From Chiridota heheva (Eukaryota > Echinodermata > Holothuroidea > Apodida > Chiridotidae), in NCBI GenBank assembly GCA_020152595.1, contig JAIGNY010000456.1, positions 392,501 to 456,500 of the forward strand: a stretch of 64,000 bases of DNA, written 5' to 3'. The notes below the pieces were generated by a model. That model had not been told where the DNA came from. It did no database searches and saw only the letters and a list, made by a program, of their open reading frames with translations. Numbering within the stretch: the first letter of the stretch is position 1; the number at the start of each line of letters is the position of its first letter. A program made the position numbers and the translations under genes. Below, one piece after another: positions 23,201 through 34,000 of the stretch.

Positions 23201-26200
23201 CAAAAGAGTTTCATCAAAATCTGTTGAAAAACTAACCATTTTACAGCATTTTCAATTTTACGGTTTCATGATGATAATAAATTATACATGATGAAATAAT
23301 ACTCTTTGGGTGGAATGGTCCAATAATTCATGGGCATTGCACAAACTCCTCCATGCATATAATGCATATTCGTTTTTAGGGTCAGCCAAGGACAATTCTA
23401 TTCCATTTCATTTTAAAGCAGGTTTGTGGCTTCAGCCCCAGATGAATGACCTATTGTGTAGAGTGTAACAATAGCTGATAGCTAGCAATTAAACTGTGAA
23501 GCGACTCTCGAGTTAGGTGTGGATTACCCTGTTTTGAGAAAACCGAGGGTGTCGGGTTGGAGGGGCAATTATTAATGATCAATTTTATTGAATTTTTGTG
23601 ACAACAAACAAGAAAACCTATGATTTTTCTTATGTTAACTTATTGTTTTTGAATCCTTCACTGGCGTTATTTGAAGAGGGGTTTCATCACGTGACTCTAA
23701 CTCAACTGGAAGCTATTTTGCAGGGCAGAGCTTTGTGCGTTGAGGATTTCATGAGTCTAATTTTCACACAGCTCAGTCACATCACATGTAAAACAAACAG
23801 ACTCGGTCAAAAACACGTGCTGGTGATAAAAACAAAGAGCTGGGCATGTAAAACACGTGCTGGGCATATAAACACACACTGGTTAAAATGACCTGGCCAG
23901 ATGAATTAATTTTTTAATATAAAATGTTATTTTAAAGAAAAAATTACCCTCCAAGTACTTTAGGTAATCTTAATCAGTGGATTATAAACACATCTATTAG
24001 TCAGTGCAACCAATGGCACAGCAAGATTCCGGCATGCACTTACAAAAGTAATCTTATGTAACAACATGCAAACGTATGTAAGTGCACAGCAGATGGCAGT
24101 CTGTCCTACAAAATGGCGATGTAAATAGCAGCAGTTTATGACAGAGGTGTTGACCCCGTAATCAAAAGGTAGCAGAAGAAAAGAATCTTGATGAATTTTA
24201 TTGATGAATTTTACTGATAAGTTTCAGGGCAGAAATTAAATAGAATTCCATATATGCTATTGGCATAAAGTAAACAGTGGGTATTTTCAAAGACTGGTGA
24301 AGCCACTAATCTGGCAACAATCTTGGAGAAGTCTGTTGAAACTGTTGGAACAATTCAGCATTACAAAATATTAAATATTTAGTGTTATAATTCTTTAATA
24401 TGGCATTCCTCAATTTTTACCCCCTCCCACACACTGCCCCACCCCCTACAACCCCCGCCCAGCACCCCCTCCCCGCACCCCCCTCACCGCACCCCCTTTT
24501 CCAATATTGGCTTTTCTTGTTTAAACCTAATTTTCAAAAAATAAACAAACATTTACAGTGGAATGGGGTGATGGCGGGAGGGTAGAGCTTATAACAGTGA
24601 GGTAAGGTAGGGACAATGAGGGTGTGAAGGTAATTATGTAAATGTCTTAAAAATATAAAAATATTACTTGAAAATGAGAGAATACAGATTGAAGAGCTAC
24701 TAAGAATAATCACCATCATTTATGATAAAACCAGTACAAATTTTCAGAACGTGTTCCAACAAGTTTTGTCCAAAACTTTCAAGTTTCTACAAGTGACATA
24801 CCACTTAGTACGTAGCTATAAAACAAATCAAGGTCGTAAAAATATTTGATATTCGATGCCATCCATGTTTCAAGCCTGTCCTCTAACGTATTACACAGAA
24901 TGGGAGTGATGATCGATGGCTTGTCACAAAATGACACGTCACAAAATTTCAAATTAGTAATTTTTTGGCAGCTTTGCACAGGAATGTCACATCAGTTTTG
25001 CCTTTGTCACATTTGATTAGCATAGATTCACACATCATGACCAGTTGACTGGTGATACTCATTGAAAGGATGATTTCATTATGTCTGTTTCATGAAAAAT
25101 GGAATCCACCACTAAATTGCAACATCAAATTACCAAGGAGTGTGAGTGAAGAGGTCAAACATGTCACAAAATGTCAGACAAATTTGATAAATCTGTTTAT
25201 GTACATTTTGTCACAAAATTTTCAAAATGTCACAGAATTTTAGACAATGAAATTTTGTCACAAAATGTCACCATGTCATGGATGCTCCATTCTCTGCTAT
25301 TGTTATGCAAAGCCTAATTGACTTAATACGAAAGCGGTATTCGAAAAATGAATGCATAAATAAATGACATATTAAAGGAAATATAAGAACAAATCTCATC
25401 GCCACGCATATTAATTAAACATTATGTCAACCTTAGATCAGATTCACCGTGAAGGACACAACACTTTACTTCAGTCACACCCATCTATGATAATAAGGAT
25501 TAATAACTGAAGAAATCCAAATTACCCTAATTTTAAAGCACCCTAAAATACCTATTATGAACATAACTATATAGGGACCATAAGAACAAAAACACTTTTT
25601 GTTGAGTGTATTTTCCTGAAAAGCCACAGGCATTATTAGCTTAAGAACTATTGCTTGAGCTTGTCCAACTACTGGATAAATCTTAGGGTATCAGTAAACT
25701 GCTATGTAGAGTTGGGTGAAGTCAGTTTACTATGTGCTTCTTAGTTAATTAATTTTCTATCCTATCCTATGATAATAATAATAATAATAACAAGAATAAT
25801 TTTAACATACAGTACATAATATTTCAACAAAATTGATAAAAATTGTCAAAAAATCTTTAAAATTTCAGTTATCTATTAATGGAAAAAAGTCATATTATAT
25901 TACAAGAAATTCATTTTGCCAAAATTGTGCAGCTTTTCTAGGTTATTACCAAATCTACTGGACAAATTACATTATCATTCTACAAAGTCCCAAACCGCAC
26001 TTTACATCTCGATATCATCTTGACATTTGGCCATTAACGTGTGTTGCCAGGTAAATTGATTTAAAAGAAGGTACATACAGTAGTTTGGGTGTTTTACATC
26101 CATTTCTCAACACCTACTATTATATAGATCTTTTCAAACCGAGTTTAGCTGAACGTGACTTCTTCACTACTTTGACCAATCAAATGCTGGGGAAACTTTT

Positions 26201-27794
26201 CCTTTGTTTCCCAACCTTTCCAAACTGCGCATATTTCCTTCATGTATATATAACTCATGTATGATACGTGCGCTTGAAAACACTTTTTCTTACGCTTTGT
26301 CCCATACCATGTGTGAATTGTGCAGACGGCCTAGATTCCTCCAGAATCTTATTGGTCAATGAGATTCCTCCAGTATACGATTGGTCCATTATGGACACGT
26401 GAATATCTGCCATGTGACATTATTTAAATTAGTTATCCGGAAATCGCCGATTCAGATTTGAAAAGGTCTACAGAGATGTCCACAGCCATTTGACAGATCA
26501 ATTGTGAAGTACTGGTGAATAAAAACCCACCAGGATCGAACCAGGGGACGTCTAGCTTGCCAAGCTTGACGCTACTACTGGTATACCATGGAGATCTTAC
26601 CTAAATGGATTAATCTTTAAAGGTAACATTAAGATGGAAAGCTGCATTACACCTAACATTCTGGGCATTGAAGAAAGTTATTCAACTAGAATTAAAAACA
26701 AAAAGCTGAGAAAATTAAAAACAATTCTTAAAACGTGTTAAAACAATAGAGAACTAAAAATATAGCAGGAAAAACTGACAAGGTAGGAATTTGAAAACTA
26801 GACTTGTCACATTATTATCTTCTGCTCGTACAGATTCTGTATAATTATAGCAGAGGAAAGGTTAATTGCTTTGGACATAGAAGCCCTATTTGCTGTACTG
26901 CTTTAAAACAAATTTAAAAAAAATAAAAAAGACACACACACAAAATTTGAACTTAATTGTTTTAGAATTGGCCATTTTACAGCAATTCCAGGAATTGCTG
27001 TGTAAATTTGGGATGTACAATATGGCAGACTACATTTTCTAATGCGAACATTCCATTAAAGGATTAGTGCAGTGTTCAAGCAAGTCCATTTATATGAAAG
27101 AGGACTGCAAAAGAAACAAAATGATGAAGAAAGCATTCAAAAATCCTTTAATACAGTGAACACTTTGTATGTTGATGCTATGCATTATGTTTTACTGTTC
27201 TTTGGACAGATTGAGGCAATATGAGCTGAATCATTCAAAGATCTTTTGAAAATAATTTTACCAACTTCCAGAAAGTCAGTTCGGTTGTAAAAGACAGAAG
27301 ATTTCAGAATTGAAATTTCTTCACATCCATGCCTAAAAAAAATCACTTCTGAAATTTTCTTCGCATTCATACCTAAAATTCACTTCTAATATAAAGGGGC
27401 GAGGTTTTACCAACTTCCAGAAAGTCACGAATGTGTCTAACATTTTTCCCCTATCGTTTGAATTGCTTTTATCAGAATGATTGATGAGATATTTCAAAAT
27501 ATGTCAACAGTAGTGAAGTCCAAAAGAGCCAGAGAGGTAAAGTTCTATAAAATGAACAAAAAGAGGCATTAAAAAAGGTGTAAAAGAACCACATGTTGGA
27601 GAGGGAATTTTGTAATGGAGAAGAAGCAGTTCGGTTGTAAAAGACAGAAGATTTCTGAATTGAAATTGTTCTTTGCATCCATACCTAAAAAAATCGCTTC
27701 TGAAATTTTCTTCGCATTCATACCTAAAATTCACTTCTAACAGAAAGGGGTGAGGCGAGACTTCCAATTATGGGCACTTATTTCATTTTTTTAC

Positions 27795-27800
27795 TTTATT
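27795..27800 (-). terminator. XRN1 polyadenylation signal AATAAA
   Basis: On the minus strand the stop TGA is followed by GGT and then AATAAA. If used, the 3' UTR would be only about 20-30 bases. The tandem duplication ends about 110 bp further on. A more distal site inside the duplicated sequence is possible. Confidence 0.55.
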
Positions 27801-27803
27801 ACC

Positions 27804-28088
27804 TCAATCCTCACCCCCACCAAAATTAATCGCAAGTTTAGCTTTCGGTCCTCCTCTGCTTAGTTGTCGTTTCCCTCGGCTTTTTCCCGCCGACTTTGGT
27901 TTTTCTTCCTTAGCTTCGTTTCTGATCTCTGTTGTTTCTGGTTGCTTGCTCGAGGTAGGTATACTTGTGACCTCCTTCTGATCCATAGAGGGCGCTGTCA
28001 CAACAGCAGGTTGTGCAACAGGAATGCTGGTTGTTTCCGAGGCATCGTCTGATGTTGACGGTTTCCGTGGGGTTAATTTCTTCGTTAC
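27804..28088 (-). CDS. XRN1: XRN1 last exon and stop
   Basis: The 285-bp terminal exon reads VTKKLTPRKPSTSDDASET, a Ser/Pro/Thr linker, and a basic end GKSRGKRQLSRGG then KAKLAINFGGGED followed by TGA at 27804-27806. Vertebrate XRN1 ends in SRKLAVNFG plus a few residues, so the true C-terminus is present. An AATAAA lies four bases past the stop. The acceptor is TTTTCAG. Confidence 0.95.
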   Translation of the reverse strand, partial: VTKKLTPRKPSTSDDASETTSIPVAQPAVVTAPSMDQKEVTSIPTSSKQPETTEIRNEAKEEKPKSAGKSRGKRQLSRGGPKAKLAINFGGGED

Positions 28089-31000
28089 CTGAAAATGCAA
28101 ATTAGGTTGCGTGTAAATCACTTGAACAATTCACACAGTAAGATGTATATCAGAAAAGATGGCAGCCATGTTAACTTAATTAAAATGATTTAAGATGGGA
28201 AAATATAATCTTTACAATTGTCCGCAACTCTAATTAACTAAATTGTTTATTCCCCCACCAACCTCTAACATGACATATGTCATATATGGTTGGTGCATAT
28301 CTCTTCATAACGTGGACCTTTTAATCTCTGACATTGTTGGACATTGAACGTGGCGCATGGAGAGCTTTTCTAAATAAGATTGAATAATACAAAGGGAAAG
28401 AAACTGTAAACTTCTTGTTTACATAGCTGAGGCATCATCATATGGCCTTTCAGATAACAAATGAAACTGTATTCAAGGGGATTTCTTACAGAGTACACAA
28501 AATTGCATTTCCAACAAAATTTCCAGTATCAATAGAAAGCTTCAATACCCTCCATTGAACCTAAGCAAACATTAAACCCTTTACATTTATTCAGTATGCG
28601 TTTGCCGCATTTTTTATATTTTGTGTATTTAAAAAGCTAAATCCATCCGAGCCGTTAGGCTCATTGAGCCGGTGCTTATCCCAGGTTTCCATGGCACAAG
28701 CAGATGAGGGTACATTACCCTGGACAGGATGCCAGTCCATCACAGATTAACTCCCAGCTATGCTGGTACTCATTTTACAGCTGATTGGACTGAAGCAAGT
28801 AGAGTAAAGTGTCTTGCTCAAGGACACAATGCAGCGCTGACGATGGGAATCGAACCCGGTACCTCTCAGATCCGAGAATGATTCCTTAACCACTAAGCCA
28901 CAGCACCTCTTCATTTTGTGTATTTTTCTTAGATAATTTGATCGATTTTATATAATTTTATAACATGTAATGCGTTTAGAGCTTTAGTGCAGTATGATGA
29001 TGATGATGATGATAATAATAATAATAATATACCAATATTTGTTTTATGTCCGATTTTATAAAAAATTGCAGCCATCACTAAATCTTATGGGATCATAGCG
29101 GGATGGAACCACAGGCTTCTATACTACAGTGGCATGGCCAGGGTAAAATAGGTGGACAATATAGTAGATTACTGCCTCAGACACTAACCTGAAGGGGAAT
29201 AAATTGTGGTGATGCACCGGCTTGGAGGCTGCTGGGTATTGTTTTGGTTGGTGTCATGCTTGGTGGAGGTTCTTCACGCTTCAAAGATAAAATTGATAAA
29301 AATCGTCAAAAATCTTTAAAATTTCAGTTATTTTATTAATGGAAAAAAGTCATATTATATTACAAGAAATTCATTTTGCCAAAAATGTGCAGCTTTTCTA
29401 GGATATTACCAAATCTACTGGACAAATTACATTATCATTCTACAAGGACCAAAACCACACTTTACAAAAAAATTCTGCAATGATTAGGAAACAAACAAAA
29501 AAACACCAAATATGCAAAACATTTACCATAAGTTACAAGATCTGCTTCCAATAAAATGTCCACAGTTCTAAATAAAGGTGTCTAAAATCTTCCCACGAAA
29601 AGTCATGACAGAAATACTATTAATGTTGTTAGTGCATATGCTCCCCTCTTTTGCAATTTAATGTACTATTCATCACACAATTACACATATTTACCCCCCC
29701 CCCCCCACCCCCAATTTAATTTTTCCTATGAAAAAACAAATCTTCCTGCGAATTCCCATTTTCCCCATTGGTTATGACCACTGGAACGGTATATTTTTTT
29801 TCAACTCGGTCATAACTCACATCATAAACAGTGAATTTCATCAAATCAGGGTTCATCAAATCAACGTTAACACAGCTAGTTCACTGCACATTAAACTTTG
29901 TATATATTTTTGCCCAGAAAGAAATTAGGTTTCCCAGAGAATTTCAGAAGGTCGTGATACAAACTGTGCTACAAATCTGGTTGCACAGCAGACACTCTCA
30001 CCAAAACTTATGGCTGCCCGGATATGTTCTTTGGTTGTCCCGGGCAGCCGGACAAGTGATTTGTCGATTTCTGACTTATGCACTATGTCAAATAAAGCAT
30101 ACCAAGACACCCATTTAAACATGAATATTTCTTTTTATGTGCAGAACTTCTGAAAGGTACCCTGAGTGTAAGTTTGTTGATGAGGACTTAACAGCACCAC
30201 AACAACAAGGGTCAAATTGTGCCTGAGAGGTCAGATCAATCTAGAGGTAGGAAGGAAAGGAAACGGGGAGAATGAGAGAAAAATACAAGAACAAAAAGTC
30301 GGAAAGCTGTGATCGAGAGAGGAGAAGCATGAATTAAAAAAAAAAAAGTAGAGAGAGGGGGTGGAAGAGAAGAATTAAAATGGTTGTAAAGCGAAGTATG
30401 ATGAATGAAGGAGATAATTTTATCCGGAGGGTTTTTCTGGAAGAATACAGCAATTAAGTTGTGGGGAGCGAGGGAAGCTCTGGGAAGGTTGTACAGGGGG
30501 AAAGCAAGGAGAATGTGATGGACTCAAAATCAATATTTTTGTGCTTGCCTGACAGGTAGCAAGTATTTCAATTCTTGCCTCAAAATTACATTTTTAAAGA
30601 GGTGGTATACAACTATTGTAAAATATGTATTTTAAGTATCAATATTGAAAAATGGGTGGGTACATGACTTCTAGTATTGTTCCAGGTGCCCGAGTGGTTG
30701 ATTCATTGAGCCCTGCTAACTTTTGACATCTACTAAGACTTATGAAACACATCTTAGACTTGCAGAACATACCCAGACTTTTCAACTTGTATGTAATTAA
30801 ACATCTTATGACTTAACATGACTTGCTAATATTACCACAACTTTTTACTTTTATGTAATAAAACATGACTTAACATGACTTTCTTAACTTACCATGACTT
30901 TTTACTCTATGTAACCAGACATCGCAAATGATATAAATCCCATTGCCGCTAATAACAGGCTTTCCAGCCTCTGTCACAGCTGCCATCCCACCCTGTTCCA

Positions 31001-34000
31001 CATATCATGCCATGCTACTTCCCTTCCTACAGGAAATCATACATGAAATCCAGATACCATTCCACCACGTGACCCATATGCCATCACACCTGCAATCAAG
31101 ATGACATCCCACCATATGCCCTGCCACCCTGTTCCATATACCATGCCACCCTGTCCCATATACCATGCCACCTTGTCCCACATCCCATCCCTCCTTGTAC
31201 CATGTGACATCCTACTCTGTACCATGTGACATCCTTTTATGTACCATCCCACCCTGTTCTACAGGCCATTCCATCCTATCCCACATGCTATTCCACCGTC
31301 CCATATGCCATATCACCTGAAATCCAGACGACATGCCATCCTGCCTCACATGTCATTACTCTGTCCCCCGTGCCATCCCACTTTGTCCCACATGCCATCC
31401 CACTTTGTCCCACATGCCATCCCAGCCTGTCATAAATGCCATGACACTATCACTGACTTTTTACTGTATGCAATAAAACATGACTTGACGGGACTTGCTA
31501 AACTTACCATAACTTTTAACTCTATAAAATAAAACGTCTGATGACTTGCTAAACTTACCATGACTTTTTACTGTATGTAATAAAATATCTTATGACTTAA
31601 AGGAGATATAAAGTCTGATACAATCATTATTTCATATGATAGAGGATACAAATCTTAACCAACTGCCAAACACAGCAAGTCAAAATCTTATTCCTATCTA
31701 AAGTTATTCATTTTTGAAATTGACACATGGAGGCTGCCATTTTGTTTAATAGAGAAATAAGGATTATAATGTATTTCTTTATAAATGTGATTAAAGTTTT
31801 TATTCCAAAATGACGTGACACAAAGTTTTAACAGCATGTTTTTTCTAATTTAATGTGTACACAAAAATTTCCTTGACCCTTACAAAAGAAAAACAACTTT
31901 TTCATAAGCTAGAAATCTTGAGGTAGATTACAAAGAAATACAAAGCATTCCAACATCCTGCTGGGCTGATGACATCATAATCTGCATCTTTTGAAATTAA
32001 AATGGCAGCTCCCATGGTACTATTAAGTAGTCAGTATTAAAGTTTTTAATAATTACATAAAATGTGTTAGATTGCTTCGTGAGGTTTGCAACTTGGTCAA
32101 TACATATGTTATTTTCAATTCTATTATATGAAATAAGGATTATGTCAGACTTTATGTTTCCTTTAACGTGACTTGCTAAACTTATTTTGACTTTTTACTC
32201 TATGTAATAAAACGTCTTATGACTTGCTAAATTTACCATGACTTTTTAATGTATGAAATAAAACATCTCATGACTTAACATGACTTGCTAAACTTACCAT
32301 GACTTGCAGAGCTTTGAAAGCAGCACATTCCACAGCGTTTCCTTTTGCCAAAGCAAGGCTGACCCTCCACTATGGACCCAGTAGGTAGATATATTACAAC
32401 AAAGAACTGTGAACAAAATGAACAGTAATGGCTTTACAAAACCACCTTCTCTGTCATATATGACATAGAGCATGATATAGCACATGGCACATGGTGTAGG
32501 ACATGACACTTGATATAGGACATGGCACATTATATAGGACATCGCACATGATATAGGACATGGAACATGATATAGGACATGGCACATGATGTAGGACATA
32601 ACACCTGATATAGGACATGGCACATTATATAGGACATGTCATATGATGTAGGACATGTCACATGATATAGGACATGGCACATGATATAGGACATGGCACA
32701 TGATATAGGACATGGCACATGATATAGGACATGGCACATGATATAGGACATGGCACATGATATAGAACATGGCACATGATATAGGACATGGCACATAATA
32801 TAGAACATGGCACATGATATAGGACATGGCACATGATATAGGACATGACACATGATATAGGCATATGATGTAGGACATGACACATGATATAGGACATGGC
32901 ACATTATATAGGACATGACACATGATATAGGACATGGCACATGATATAGGACATGGCACATGATATAGGACATGGCACATGATATAGGACATGTCACATG
33001 ATATAGGACATGACACATGATATAGGCATATGATGTAGGACATGTGATATGATGTAGGACATGGCACATGATATAGGCATGATACATGATATAGGACATA
33101 CATTTATCAGGCATCATACATCTATTGGACATCATACATAGTAGGGCAAAATATACATCATACATTATGTAGAACATCCTACATGAAGAAAACTAGCACA
33201 TATATATGGCTCGGGTCAATTGCAATTGTGCAATTTTTAATTAACAATTACAATGTAATTATAATTGTAATTGTAATTCACAATTTCTGGAGGCTATAAT
33301 TCTATTTCTATGACATTTTTAAGGATGTAATTAAAATTTTAATCATAATTGACTCTTGTAATTGTTCATTTGCATTTTAAGACTTGAAAAATTTAATCAT
33401 TTCATGCAAATGAATTCTTTTCACTGTTATTTTAAATTGTGACCTAAAAAAAGGTCTTTTTTTTTACCTCATTATCTTGGTCAGTATTTATATATTCATA
33501 TTTAGGCGGCCTTCTACCCTGGCTTGCACAAAAGGCCCGGAGTTTGTCCAACATGGTCTCCTGTAGTCTATCAGCTGACGGGTCTGCACTTGCTGTTCCA
33601 ATTGGATTCATAGGCAACCTTTTAATAACAAGAAACAAAATAATTATGAATCTGTTCAAGATCAATGGATGGTAGAATCTACTTGGATCCTAATTGGAAA
33701 AAAACGAGCCATTAGGCTCATAGAGCCGGTGCCTATCCCTGGTTTCCATGGCGCAAACAGATGACAGAACACAACTCCCCCTAGACGGGATGCCAGATTA
33801 ACTCCCCAGCAGTGCTGGTACTCATTTTTCACAGTTGAAGGACTGAAACAAGTAGAGTAAATCAAGTGTCTTGCTCAAGGACACAATGCAGCGCTTACGA
33901 CGACGGGAATCGAACCCAGTACCTTTCGAATACGAGCATCTGTTGCAATAGATTTTTAGTCCAAAAAATCCTCAAAGCCTACAAGGTTGAACAAAAACAT

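Larger units (their letters stand above)
19291..27686 (+). repeat. Large tandem duplication, copy 2 (about 8396 bp)
   Basis: Direct repeat of 10844-19290. It ends at GCATCCATACCT at 27686, after which unique sequence leads within 118 bp to the XRN1 stop codon. All subfeatures of copy 1 recur at an offset of about 8.4 kb. Its end falls inside an older local repeat (the AGAATTGAAATTGTTCTT unit near 18900, 19260, 27300 and 27660). Confidence 0.95.
30720..32300 (-). repeat. 50-62-bp tandem repeat copied from an XRN1 exon end plus donor, with two insertions
   Basis: On the minus strand each unit begins AAGTCATG GTAAGTTTAGC, identical to the last eight bases of exon 32298-32406 plus its 5' splice site. 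It continues AAGTCATGTTAAGTCATAAG and ATGTTTTATTACATAGAGTA. Unit starts are near 32298 (the real donor), 32237, 32184, 31559, 31508, 31451, 30893 and 30836. The array is split by a TTAA element (31601-32162) and by a minisatellite (30923-31445). Confidence 0.85.

Noticed and set aside
32530-33177. 215-codon minus-strand open frame (CHVLYHVPCPIS repeats)
   Set aside because: It lies wholly inside the 19-bp tandem array; the frame is open only because the unit has no stop in any phase.
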